A stretch of DNA of 64,000 bases from Monodelphis domestica (lineage: Eukaryota > Chordata > Mammalia > Didelphimorphia > Didelphidae), in the NCBI RefSeq assembly GCF_027887165.1, contig NC_077232.1, positions 82,151,399-82,215,398 of the forward strand, written 5' to 3'. Made by a program: the position numbers and the translations under genes. Below the pieces are notes generated by a model. The model was given only the letters and a program-made list of their open reading frames with translations. It had not been told where the DNA came from and did no database searches. Positions 42,990-55,090 of the stretch are shown one piece after another. Position 1 is the stretch's first letter. Each line of letters starts with the position of its first letter.

Positions 42990-44160
42990 TCATTAACAAC
43001 AGATTTTGCTAGACTAACTTTATTTTTAAAATAGGTTTATTAAATTGATATATCAAGGGAATGCTATTGTGGCATAGTTGACCTAGATGTTAGCAAAGCA
43101 TTTGGCAAGCTTTTTCATGACATTTTGGTGGAGAAGATGGAGAAATGTAGGCTAGATGACAGTATTATTAGTCAAATGGAGAATGGATGGAATGGTTGGA
43201 CACAAAGAACAGTTCATTAATGGTTTGTGGTCACCTAGGAAGGCAGTTTCCAATGGAATGCCCTAGGGATTTGTGCCTGTCCTTATGTTCTTTAATATTT
43301 TTATGAATATCTTCTCTAAATACATAAGCAACATTTCTCTACAATTTTCAGATGACACAGATAGGAATGTTAACACCATGTATTCAAAAAAGTTTTCAAA
43401 GTCATGACAGACTAGAATAGTGGGCTAAATCAGAAATATCATTAACAGGGATGCATGTCTTAGACTTTGGGTTAATTCTTTGGGTTAAAGAAGCAACTTT
43501 ACAAGTATATGATGGGAAATGTAGTTAGGTTACAGTCCATCTGAAAATGATCTGAGGATTTTAATGGATAGTTTGCTCAATATAAGTCAACAGTGTGATA
43601 TGGCAGCCAAGAAACCTAATGTAGTTTTCACCTATATTAAAGAAGGCATAGTTTCTAAGAACAATAATGCAATGAATCCTACTGTACTTTGTCTGTGTCT
43701 AGCCACACCTGTAGTTTTGTGTTCAGTTCTAGGAACCATATTTTTTTGGAAGGACGTTGATAAGTGGGAGGGTATTTGGGAGCATAGCCAGAATGGAATA
43801 GGGTCTTGAGTTCATGTCATATGAGGGATGACCGAAGAAACTAGAACTTAAGCAGGAGAGCAGGGCATGATAATTGTCTTGAAGTATTTAAAAGGCTATC
43901 CTATTGAAAAAGGGATTAAAGTTGTTATTCTTGCTTCAGAGGGTAGAACCTGGAGTAATGGGTAAGTTTCAAGAAGAATTGAGGCTTGATATAAGGAAAT
44001 ACAATTAGAAGAATCCAAAAATGGAATGTACTGTTTCAGGTGGTGAGGATTCTGCCATATTCAAGATCTTCAAGCAAGGACTACTTTTTGTGAATGTTGT
44101 AAAAAGAATTTTTTTCTTCAGGTTGTATTAGATAACTCTGAAATTCCATGATTAGAGACT
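42990..44160 (+). mobile_element. L3/CR1-like LINE, 3' half
   Basis: Read on the + strand, worn reverse-transcriptase words are visible ('gtagttgacctagatgttag' followed by CAAAGCATTTGGCAAG; 'ttttcagatgacacagatag'), then the CR1-type 3' region: 'agtgtgatatggcagccaag', 'gtagttttgtgttcagttct', 'ggaaggacgttgataagtgg', 'cttgaagtatttaaaaggc'. It ends in 'aactctgaaattccatgatt', the usual CR1/L3 terminus. An 81-codon frame at 43564 is a chance remnant. Confidence 0.8.
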
Positions 44161-45592
44161 TTATAGTCCAGCTCTCTTAGTTTGATAGTGAGGAAACTAA
44201 CTTTCAAATAATGAAAAACATTTGTTTCAAATGATTCAGGCAGTAAGTAGCAGAGCCAGAATTATTACTTAAAATAATTTTATGAACTCTAAAGAAATGC
44301 CTTATTTTTAACATTTATTTCTTATCATTTAATGTAAATGCTTATCATTTTATTACTTTAAACAAAGATAGCCATTGGTTTTTGTATGAATCTTGTATTT
44401 GAGGAAAGTGGGTGAGACTAAATACTAAAGTAGGAATTGGAGAAGTTACATGCTTTTGGGATTTGAGTTAGGTTAGGAGGATTTGTGGTGTTATACTTTG
44501 AAAGGCAACATGTTCCATTGGAAAGAATCTGGTATAAGAAATCTATTGTAGTTAACTTCATGGTTTTTTTGGTGAGCTGGACAATCAGTTAACCTCTCTG
44601 ATACTCAGTATCATCAACGAAACAGAAAATCTTGAACTCTTGTTTCATAAGTATGCGATGAGGACAATGCTCTGTATATTTGTAAGTACTATAGAAATGG
44701 GAGAACTTTCCATTCTGCTGCTTCTCTGTAGGTGAAATAAATTCGTTTTTGTGTTTCTGATTAGTTTCTTCCTTTTTCCTTTTCAATAATGTGGTAGATG
44801 TTATGAAGCCAGAGGTGGGCTAAAGTAGCTCTTGTTTCTGTAGTGCTTAATGGTTTACAAAGTAGTTTCCTTACAATAACCCTGTTTAGTTAGGTAATAC
44901 CAATATTATTATCCTCATTTGTTAGCTGGAGAAACTTAGATGCAGAGAGGTCTAGTGACTTGCCTAATTCACAGAGTTAATAAGCACCAGAACTAGGGTG
45001 TATGCCCAGTTTCTAAGACTGTCTATTGCTTTCTGAACCCATGGACTTTCTATTCTCCTTTCTTTCCCAAATCTTGGCTTATTAATACTTTTGAAAGCAT
45101 ATGATTCTGTAGATACCTATAGTTCTAGGTATGAGTTCAAAATGAAAGTATATTGGAATGGTTAAAGATGAATAATTTCCAACCTTTGCATCCCACTCTA
45201 ATTCATTCTGCTTTTCCTTCTAGTCTTGTATCTCTAATGAGAAGAAATATATAATGAAGAAGGAGAGGACTTAAAAGTTATTGAGTCATGGGTCAGTAAA
45301 GAGAGAGTGGGTGTGAACAGAAGAAGAGGTATGACCAGAGTAGTACCATAAGACTATAAAAACAGAATCCTAGTATTATTTTGTTCAAATGTATTATAGC
45401 ATTATTTGAGATAATTCTTAAAATTAAGAGGCCACTTATTCCAATATTACATATTTATATTCTCACTAAAATTATATAATAAAAGCTTTATATTTTCTGG
45501 TGTACTGGGGATGGATACTCATAGCAATGATCCTGAAGCCATGAGAGATCTCACTCTGCCTTCTGAGTCATGCAAAATATTCAACTATTGAA
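44161..45592. other. Intron 2 stretch with MIR-like SINEs
   Basis: MIR/CORE-like pieces lie near 44165-44270 and 44830-45030 ('tggtttacaaagtagtttcc', 'gtgacttgcctaattcacag'). The rest is unassigned and no exon is seen. Confidence 0.45.
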
Positions 45593-46240
45593 CTGGACAG
45601 GCCTTTATTAAGAACATGCCATATGCAAGGCACTCTCTTAGGGTACTGGGAATACAAGGACCTTTTATCTCCTTTTTTTTGGTTAATAGCCCTTGTCTCA
45701 AGGAAGAATACAAACTAAAATTAATTTAGAGTCAAATCTCTTTAAGTTTAAATTTTTGAAAACTGAAAATTTGTATTCTGTATTTTGAAATTCATATTAT
45801 ATAACCAGAACATGGAATTATCAGTATTTATTAAATGTCTATGATGTACCATTTTTTGTTTTCAAAAAAATTTAGAATTTTAAAATATATATTTTAATTT
45901 AAAATTTAAAATGTTTTAAAATTAAAAATTTAAATAAAAATTTTTAAATATTTTAATTAACTTTTTTTACCATTTACATATAATAACAAATTTCCATACA
46001 AGTTTTCCCAAATTATGTGATTGAATTTATCTCCCTCCCTTCCTTTTCCCTCCCCCTGCTGGCAGGTGATTTGATATGGGTCATACATTGTGCTAGGTAC
46101 TGGAGATATCAGTACAAAAAGTGGTATATAGCCTTTGCTTTCATGGAGTTTAAATTTAATTAAGGCAAGGGATATAAAGGGAGTTAAAGGTTCCAGTTGA
46201 GGTGAGGAGGGAGAGCATTCATGGGGGACCACTTATTCAA
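45593..46240. other. Intron 2 stretch: MIR/L2-like words and A/T-rich block
   Basis: A MIR/L2-like phrase occurs at 45600-45660 ('tttattaagaacatgccata'). 45855-45960 is almost pure A/T. A relative of the repeat at 36295 occupies about 46060-46230. Confidence 0.45.
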
Positions 46241-49239
46241 AGATACAGAAGTAGAGACAATTGCAAAAAGATGGTAATTGAATCCATGTGAAATTACGAG
46301 AGAGCCCTGAGTTAATATAGAGGGAATCAGAAGATCCAAGAAAGAGCCCTGGAGTATGTTCACAAGTAGGAAGGATGTGGACGATGATGCTTCTAAGGAT
46401 ATTGAGTGATGAGTTCTCCTTCTCCATCCATTGAGTGGTGAGGTCTTAAAGCAAAAACTATATGACCTTCCAGGGAATTTATGGAATAGGTTTTTCCAAG
46501 TGGGTAGGAACTATATATAATATGTGGGGATGTAACACCCTTTGTAGCCCATGATATGACTATGGTTTTGCCTTACTCCTATAGTAGTAATTGTGGGACT
46601 CCCTAGAGTGTTTGAATTAAGACATGAGTAATAGGAAATGTTAAGCTGCTCCAGCTGTTGAATGTGGAGGTAGGGAAGGGATCTCAGAGTCACAAAACAT
46701 AGTAATTGAAAAAAGGGGGATTTTGGAGATCACCAAGACCAAGGAACTTTATTTTTAGTCCAAGGAACTAAAATTCTTAACTATGTCTTGAAAAAAATTG
46801 AGATATGTTTTATCACGGATGCTAGAGATGTAATAGGAAAAAACCCTCAGATATCCATCTGAGTCTGTAGTAAACTAATTGAATAACATGAGGCAAAATA
46901 TTGTGAAAAATAACTGGGAACATTCTGGGAAAAACACTTTCTGACCCAGAACTTTTTAAAAATACTGTGATTTCATAAGTGGCAAACTTCTCTCATGTAA
47001 ATCCAAGCCCTCCGTGCCTTAGGAGATGGTCTAAATGAGTTATCGTTAAACAAAACAAGACACATTTCTCACCTGGTGACTAGGGTGAAACTCCAGGCCA
47101 AGAAAAGTGGCCAATCACGCTTGGAAAAGTGACTAAGTAGCTCTTCATTAACATGGTTATTCATAGTAACTCATCTTGATATGGCATCTGTCTTAAGGTT
47201 TACAAACTTTCCCTCACAATAACCCTGCTTTATTCAGCTCGTAAGTGTGATATCTGGGGCTCCAGGTGAGGTGTTATGGTTTAAAGATCTCTACACCACA
47301 TTAGTGGTGGTATTAGATACTCAAATATTTGTTGAATCCAAAAGTTAGTTGTCAAAATATCTTAAACTCAGACCTACTAAGAATTCAGAATGCATACCAA
47401 ATCTGAACTGTTGCTCAACATGAACCTTGGGATAGGAACAATTAATCATGGTGTATTTTGTAGTTTGTTTATAGCTCCAGACAAAAAACATTTGATTTGT
47501 GAACTGACAAGCTTAATTGATATTGGCAGTAAATATAGCAGTAAGTATGACAATAAAATAGTTTGGGAATATCTGTAAATTAAAAAGAAAGGAGAAACTA
47601 AATTGGGTATCTAGCTATTTCCTTAGAGTTTTCTGCATCAAATTGAGAGTATTACTGAACTATTTGTGCTTCTTGAAACCAGTGAATATTGTGCTTAGAG
47701 AAAATGTACCAGTTATGTATCTTCTGGGTAAAAAAATAAAACCAAGCCAAACCTGTGTTGTTTAATGGACTCACAAATTGGACAAAAAAGTTTTATGATC
47801 CAGACACCATGCTATTCTTTGGGGAGTGACTTCTTAACAATGTTTACATGACAGACTCCTAGAAGATTCTGTTTGTTTTTGTTCATATGAGGGAAAGGAT
47901 TTTGGGGAAACACTGACTTAGCCTGCCGACAATGAAAAGGGTCAGTAACTGCATTTTTTTCCTGACCATAATGTCTTTTTTTGGGAAACTTTTCCAATGA
48001 GGTGAAACTTGTTAAGAAAATAAAAATGATGAGGAGGGATTTTAGGATTCCCAATGTATTTGTCTCTGGTATGGCACATTATAGGTTCATCAAATTCCAT
48101 ACCAAGAGGAAATTGGATTTCAGTGAAGCATATTTTCTGTGATCAATTTGATATAATAAGAGGAAGTGTTATAAGAGATTGTGGGAAAAGTGTAAAGTAT
48201 CCAAAAAGACCACCTTTAAGGCAAAACAGATGATAATATCCCTGAAAAAGATCACTTTAAGAAATAAGAAATGTTAGTTAATGGAAACAATAAGTTTCAA
48301 AGGGTAAGAAACTTAACTGAGTCCTAGAACTGAAATTGAAAGCCACTTCAGAGGTTCTAATCCCTGCCTGAGCAGTAACCTTTTCTACTCTTCTGACAGC
48401 CTTTGCTCTAAGACCTCCAGAAATGGATAACTCACTTCTTTCTAAGGAGTCTTGTTCTGCTTTTGGACTTCTCTGACTTGAGAGAAAACTAGTCAAACAA
48501 AAGTGCAACTGGTTAAGTCATAAGAGGACTAAAGCAAACTAGATATAGTTAGAAAGTCAAAGAGGTCCATTTTAAAGAGAAAAAAATTCCCCAGAGCTCC
48601 TGCCTAATTGATAGGTTTCTCCAAGAGATGGGAGCTGTAGTAATGCACGTGTTGGGGATTGAGCATCCTTTGTAGCTCATGATATATCTGTGGGTCTCGT
48701 TTACTCCTAGTCATCATATTTCTTGGACTTCCCAAGATATGTGTGAGAGGAAATGTCAGATCTGCACCAACTTTTGGTTTTGGATGCAGGAGAAAGAACT
48801 CAGAATCACAGAACACAGTATCTAAAAGAGGATCTTGAAGATCATCTATTCAATTTTCCCTTATTGCAGATGAGGAAGCTGAGGTTCTAACATTAAGTTA
48901 CTTGACCAAGACCACACAGGTAATGAGTAGCACAGTTGGGATTTGAATAAGAGTGAAAAGAATGCTGGATCTGTAGTCAGAGGATTTGGGATTGAATCCT
49001 GGGTTTGCTTCTTTCAACCTTTGTTACTTTGCAGAATCCCTTAATCTAGATCTTAGAGTCTTTATCTTCAAAATGAGAATGTGATACTCGATAATTCCTT
49101 ACCCACTCTAAATTCAGTGATCAGTTGTTGTATTTGGAATCTAGAATGGGTTATTAAAGTAATACTTTTACCCTTGTGAGATAGAGTGGCAATATATGTC
49201 TTGTACTTGAAATTGTCGTAATGTGGGGATTACACTATC
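46241..49239. other. Intron 2 stretch, sparse old repeats
   Basis: Recognisable items are an L3/CR1-like minus-strand piece near 48300-48480 ('tctaaggagtcttgttctgc') and a MIR-like copy near 48830-48950 ('cttattgcagatgaggaagc'). I see no exon and no RNA gene in the remainder. Confidence 0.4.
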
Positions 49240-51685
49240 ATTACTTGGTCTTCACTATTATTTGACATTGTTCCAGAAATGCTAGTCATGGTAATAAGAT
49301 AAGAGAAAGAAATTAAAGGAATAATGATGTATAAGGAAGAGATAAAATGGTCCCTGTTTGCTGATGATATGATGTGTAAGAATCAAAATTATGAGACTGG
49401 CCTTAAATTAATAAAGTTAATTAGAATCACTTTGATTAGTAAAAGATCAGAAATAGGTAGAAGGATAAGAGTAGAATAGTCTAATTTAACTACTATGTAG
49501 GTGTTCTCAGCCTGACCTTCAGCAGCAGCTCCCTTTGGCCCATCACCAGAAACCTTTTAACCTCTCCTTTTGCATCTAGTTCAAATTCCGAGTTATGTCT
49601 AGATCAGGTTCAGAGTCACATACTCCCACTAGGTGACATTAAGTTATGTAGCTCCAGGAATGCAGGGACACAGGCAGGGCCCCATGCATGATCTTAGGAG
49701 AGGATTCCCTTCACACAATCCTCCCTTTTATTCTTTGTGAGACCACCATGTTCAATCTCCTCACTTGGGTTCTCTAGGAGATTTAACATGTCAGGTCTTC
49801 CCAGTCAATAAAGATCCTAACTGAGTTGGCTATAGCTTCAGCAAAGTTGTAGGTTACAAAATAAATTCTCAAAAATCAAGTTTTCTACAAAAAAATAATA
49901 ATAATAACAAAGCCCAAGAAGCAAGAATGGAAAGAGAAAGCCCATTCTAAGTAATTACAAAATGCATACTATATCTGGGATCAACTTCCGAAAGCACACA
50001 AAAACTTGTATAGATTTAATTACAAATGACTTAAAGAACAACCTATATTCAGTATTCATTGCTAGACCATACTAAAAATGGCCATACTACCAAAATTAAT
50101 TTATATTTTAAATGCTATTTCAATCAAATTACCAAAAGGATACTTTATAGAGCTTGACAAAATAATAAAATTCATTTGGAAATAACAAAAAAAAATCTAG
50201 AATAGAAATGGTGAAGAGAAATAAGGACAAAATAAGATGATACTTCTAGACCTTAAACTGTATTATAATGCAGCAGTCATTAAAACTATCAGGTATTGGT
50301 TAAAGAATAAAAAGATAGGTCAATGAAATAGACAAGACAAGGGAGATTCAGAAACAATAGAATTCAATAATTCAGTGTTTGATAAAGTGGAAAATATAAG
50401 TCATCTAGGGATAAAACCTACTGGGAAAACTGGAAAGTAGTCTGGCAGAAATTAGGTTTAGACCAACATCTCACATCACAATCCACAATACATGACCTTA
50501 ATATAAAAGACCATACTATAAAAAATTAAACAAAAAACAGATCATATACCTCTCACAGCTATGGATAAGAGATATATTCTGGGCCAATATAAAAGATAAA
50601 TAGATAATTTTGATAACTTGAAATTGAAAAGCTTCTATACAGATAACATCATGCATCTAGGGTAAAAAGGGAATTGGGAAATGGGAAAAAGTTTTTTATT
50701 AGGTTTCTTTGATAAAGGTTTGGTATTCCAAGATATATGAGTAATTAATAAATAGATATGTCTGATAGCCATTCCCCAATAGATAAATGGACAAAGAATA
50801 TTATCAGATAGTTCTAAAAAGAATTGCAAAGTTTTCACAACCATATTAAAAATGTTCTGGATCACTAATAATAAGAGAAATGCAAATCAAAACAATCCAT
50901 AAATTTCACCCCCCCCCATGGCAAAAATGGCAAAAAATGGCAACAGTTAGTGTTGGAAGGGGTATGGGAAGATAGACACACTAATAAATTGCTGGTGGAG
51001 TTGTGAAATGATGCAACCATTTTGGAATGCAATTTGTAATTAAGCAAATAAAGTGACTTGAATTTCCATACCTTTGAATGAGGGACTCCATTTTATTGGG
51101 CTTATAAACCTCACAGAAACCATCCATTAAAAAAAAGATGACTGATGTACTCCAGAATATTTATGGCAGCACTTATGTTCACGGAGAATTAGAAACAAAG
51201 TAGATACCTATTAACTGGGGAATAGTTAAACAAGTTATGGCCTAGGAATGTAATGAAATGCTACTGTGCTGTAAGAAATGATGTATGTGATGTAGAGAGA
51301 ACAGTAACTGATGGAAAGTGAAGTAAGCAGTCAAGAAAACAATATACACAGTAATTACAATAATGTAAATGGAAGGACAACAACACACCAAAATACAAAG
51401 GCAAATGTAACATAATTATAAAAATCAAGTGGTACTCAAATAAAGAAATATGATCTCCACCATTGTGGAGGTGGGAGTTGTAAGGTGTAAGACATTGGAC
51501 ATGTTTTCAGACTTTTCCAATGTATTAACTAGTTGTGTTGAATTTTTTTCCTCTCCTAAAAAAACAAACAAACATTTATCATATAGGTTGGTTCTCAGAG
51601 AAGGGGAGGGAGGGATACTTAGGATACCATGGTGAAGAAGACTCATGTAAGAAAGAGAAAATATCAATAAAAATGAAAAAAATAT
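49240..51685 (+). mobile_element. Old 5'-truncated L1, ORF2 from reverse transcriptase onward
   Basis: Sense-strand L1 ORF2 remnant. It starts just upstream of the catalytic box ('ctgtttgctgatgatatgat', encoding Phe-Ala-Asp-Asp) and continues through 'cttcagcaaagttgtaggtt', 'atggccatactaccaaaatt', 'aattcatttggaaataaca', 'cttaaactgtattataatgc' and the later C-terminal region ('tagccattccccaatagata'). Many stops and small deletions. It ends with an A-rich stretch near 51660-51685. It is interrupted by an ERV piece at about 49496-49815. Confidence 0.8.
49496..49815 (-). mobile_element. ERV 3' LTR fragment inserted in the old L1
   Basis: Proposed LTR 49496-49717 runs from TGTAGG to CACACA. It is followed by a pyrimidine run (polypurine tract on the minus strand) and internal sequence 'ttattctttgtgagaccacc', 'atctcctcacttgg', which parallels 'tgattctttgggagaccagt', 'ctcctcaatgg' beside the LTR at 26341. 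L1 sequence resumes near 49815-49830. The family assignment rests on this short flank. Confidence 0.45.
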
Positions 51686-52849
51686 TCATCCTTGGGCAGG
51701 TTTGGTAGTCCTTGCAATAGACTGAGCTAGTGACACCAGAAACTGCTATAGATGAATCATTTGAAGGAAATTTGGTTGTTTACCTTGAAGAAACTTAGAG
51801 GACAACATGACCCTGACTTCCCAAACCAAAATACTCTTTTTGGGCTGCCACTCCTCTTGTAACATTGTGTGCTTTTTGGAGGCAGAGTCCCTTGCTTTTG
51901 TATTTATATCTCTAATGCTTAGCACAGTGTTTAGCACATAGAAAATGCTTATCAAATATTTTCATTCATTCATTCATTTGTCCATTCAAGAAACTGTACA
52001 CTAAATATTTGAAGGATTGCCAGGCAGAGGGTGCCTTGAATTTATTCTAATTGGTTCCTGAAGGCAGAAATAGCTGTTAATGGGGCAATAGATTTTAACT
52101 GATTGAAAGAAAAATGTCTAAAAAAATTAAAACTATTCAAAATTGGAATATGACTTGGCTACTTACTCTTGTATGGCTGTAGGCAAGTTGCTTATTCCCT
52201 GGGCTTTAATTTTATTATTTGTAAAATGATGGTGTTAGATGAAAGGGTCTAATTGATAATTGTTCCCTGCTAGGAACTTCTGTAGTTAACTTTGTATGCT
52301 CTTGGCACTATCTGCTTTGTAGATTTTTTTTTTTTACTAAACTTTTAATTTCATTGCCACAGGGAATTTAAAGTGAGGAAACTCCCTCTAGCAATACTGA
52401 TTAGCTTTTTTAGTCTAAGACTATAGTCTCTGCCATCTGGGCATTGAAAGGTTTAGTGATTTGCCCAGATTCAACAGCCAGTATGTATCAGAGGTGTTGT
52501 TTGAACTCAGGTCTTTTTTACTGTAAGGCCTGGATATGCCATGCTGTGGTGTTTTTTTTTTTCCTGTTTTATAATATTGTATTCTTTCTGATTATATCTG
52601 TTCTACAAAGCACTTAAAATTTTGTTGATTAGATCCTTGAATTGGGGGAGTGGAGAGGTTCCAGGGCACCCCTTACTCCTAAATCTATAGTTTTTAAGCC
52701 CTGACTAGTGAGCTTACCTTTAACAGTTAGTAGACTGTTAGAATTGTTTTTTTTTCTCATTTTGCTCAAAGGATTTTAACAATTTACTAAGATGGCATCA
52801 TGAGACTAGGTTCACATTGGCAGTTACCCCTAGGAAAACTATTTTACAG
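51686..52849. other. Intron 2 stretch, no feature recognised
   Basis: Ordinary A/T-rich DNA with worn MIR-like words (about 52370-52520). No exon found. Confidence 0.4.
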
Positions 52850-53440
52850 ACTCACAAAAAAATGTCAGAGTTGGAAGGAACTTTAGTGGTCATCTGGCTA
52901 TGTATATACCTGAAGAATTCCTTCTGTGGCAAATGAACATCCAGCATTTGCTTGAAGACATCCAATAAGAGGGAAATTACTTCTTACTAAGGTGGTCCAT
53001 TCAATTTTTTGATTTCTCTAATTATTAGGAAAGTTTTCCTTACAAGAAACCTAAATATACATTTTGGAACTTCTATCAATTACACTTAGTTTGGCTCTCA
53101 AAGGCCAAGAAAAACACATCCAATCTCTTTTCCTCCTGACAGTTTTTCCCATACTTTGAGACAACCATCAGATCTTCCATCAAGCTTTTCTTTATCATCT
53201 TCAATTCCCTCAAAGAGTCTTCATGTGGCATAAATCGAAGACCCTTTTTTATGATTCTTTTTGTCCTCTTCTGGCTGCTCTTTAGCTAAGCAGTTAATGT
53301 CTTTAGGAAAAAAATATGGTGCTTAGAACAGTGCTGTAGATATGGTTGGAGCAGAACAGAGCATAGTGAAACTCTTACCTTATTTTTGGAAATTTTCTTT
53401 TGATTAAGTCTAAGATTGTATAAGGTTTTTTGCCTGCCCT
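52850..53440 (-). mobile_element. L3/CR1-like LINE 3' part
   Basis: The + strand complement shows the CR1-type order: 'cagagttggaaggaacttta', 'cttgaagacatccaataaga', 'attaggaaagttttccttac', 'cctgacagtttttcccatac', 'ctcttctggctgctctttag', 'tatggtgcttagaacagtgc'. Well ordered over nearly 600 bp but without an open frame. Confidence 0.75.
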
Positions 53441-54150
53441 CCCATATGTTAATGTGCCCCCAATTAATCTTGCTAATAAATTATAATAAAACAAATTATA
53501 AATAATTTTATATCTATATATGTATATGCTATCTCTGCTAGACTTAAGGGTAGGGACTATCTCATTTTGTCTTTGTAGCCTAATTCCTTGTATAATGTCC
53601 AGCACAGTAAATGCTTAATGAATGCTTATTGATTGAATGATCTCTGTTGAGATCAAAGCTTTTTGGAGAAGGAATAGGGCCAATGTCTTTAATTATCATT
53701 GTATCTACCCTTGTATCTATAACGCAATTCATTGCATAGAGTAAGCATTTAATGACTAAATGAATAAGAGGAAAGGCATTGGACTTCCGAAGCAGGAGGG
53801 GAAGGATATACATACACACACGTGTGTATGTAAATACATATATTTATATATAAAATTGCCTTTTTAAATACTCTCCATAAATCATGCTGCTAGGGCTGTA
53901 TGATCATGCGTCTGTGTGATTGAAATACATTATATCCTTTCCTATGTATGAATATAGGTATATTATATCTCATTGAAATGTTCCATATACCTTCCGTAGA
54001 TACATATCATATTCTGTATATTCACATGTATTCTGTATGTGTGTGTATATATAGAATATACATACCTATATGAACGGACGCAATGATTTCAGTCATCAGC
54101 TACACATTTATGAAGCTCTATCAGCATAATTATGGACATTGAGGTGGTTG
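53441..54150. repeat. A/T-rich stretch with alternating purine-pyrimidine runs
   Basis: Contains 'tacatacacaca' directly followed by 'cgtgtgtatgta' (about 53809-53832), a near-palindrome, and several TATA/TGTA runs up to 54065. A MIR/L2-like 'gcttaatgaatgcttattga' occurs near 53610. Confidence 0.5.
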
Positions 54151-54274
54151 TATTTCCCCAGCAGCAGCTCCAGGACTTTGCAATAGTTGGCATTTAATAT
54201 GTTTATATTAAAAATGAGTGCATGATATCTTTCTACCAGGGGAACTCATTTGAAGGAACCTGAATAAGTTAATG

Positions 54275-54289
54275 CCAGCAGGTGGTGCT
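54275..54289 (+). promoter_or_regulatory. CTCF-like motif 1
   Basis: CCAGCAGGTGGTGCT fits the CTCF core CCASYAGRKGGC with one mismatch. It lies in DNA without recognisable repeats. Confidence 0.4.
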
Positions 54290-54343
54290 AAATAATAAAC
54301 ATTCCATATAAATTCTTTGAAAGTTGGACTCCTATTTCACTTG

Positions 54344-54360
54344 TCACTAGGTGGCGGCAG
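54344..54360 (+). promoter_or_regulatory. CTCF-like motif 2
   Basis: TCACTAGGTGGCGGCAG fits the CTCF core with one mismatch at its first position. Same orientation as motif 1, about 70 bp downstream. It contains a CpG in an otherwise CpG-poor region. Confidence 0.45.
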
Positions 54361-54739
54361 TGTAATATTAGTCTGTTTCCTAGCCTGACAGCCCTTCAGC
54401 AATGGAGGGGACCAGAGATCACGCATTCCATTATTTCCTCAACTAATTTGACCAGTCAGTCATCAGGCATTGATGAAGTGTCTGCTTTGTGCTAGGTTAT
54501 GGAAGAGTACTGGTTTTGAAACATTGCTCACTTCTATAATGCTGCTCTGAGGTTGTGGACTACTCCTTAATAAACGAGAGGTTACAGACAATTTGGGATA
54601 AAATGCTGAAAATTAAAACTTTTCATACTGAAAAATTTCTGTGTAAATTAACTATGTTTGATACATATGCAGTTTAACATTTAATATTTTAAGAGAACTA
54701 TCACTTGCCTCTTGGTGTATCACAATTCTATAGAATGAA

Positions 54740-55090
54740 GCTTAGGAAATGCTGTCATTGAATCTGGCTTTCTCATTTTGATATTACATTTATCCATAGT
54801 ATATTTCATCTTACTATGCCCGACACATCATTCTAGCCTGATAAGATCTTTTTTGGATCCTGATAGTTTTGTCGAATATATTAAGTAACCCTCCCAGTTT
54901 TGTATCATCCAAAAATTTGAAACACATTCCAATTTTGCCCTCCTCCATGCCATTGATAGAAATTATAAACAGTACAGGTCCATGGAGCACCTGAGGGACT
55001 CACTTGAGATCTTCTGTGGTGGCATCAGCCCATTAATGATGGCTGTGCTTTGGGGTCAGTTATCCAACTAGCTTTCAATCCATGTAAGCA
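54740..55090 (-). mobile_element. L3/CR1-like LINE fragment (coding part)
   Basis: The + strand complement shows 'ccagttttgtatcatccaaa', 'ccattgatagaaattataaa', 'cagtacaggtccatggagca' and 'ctagctttcaatccatgtaa', in the order seen in other CR1/L3 copies upstream of the 3' end. Confidence 0.7.

Noticed and set aside
43564..43809. 81-codon frame after the RGS12 exon
   Set aside because: It lies inside an L3/CR1 LINE 3' region and matches its expected sequence; not a gene.
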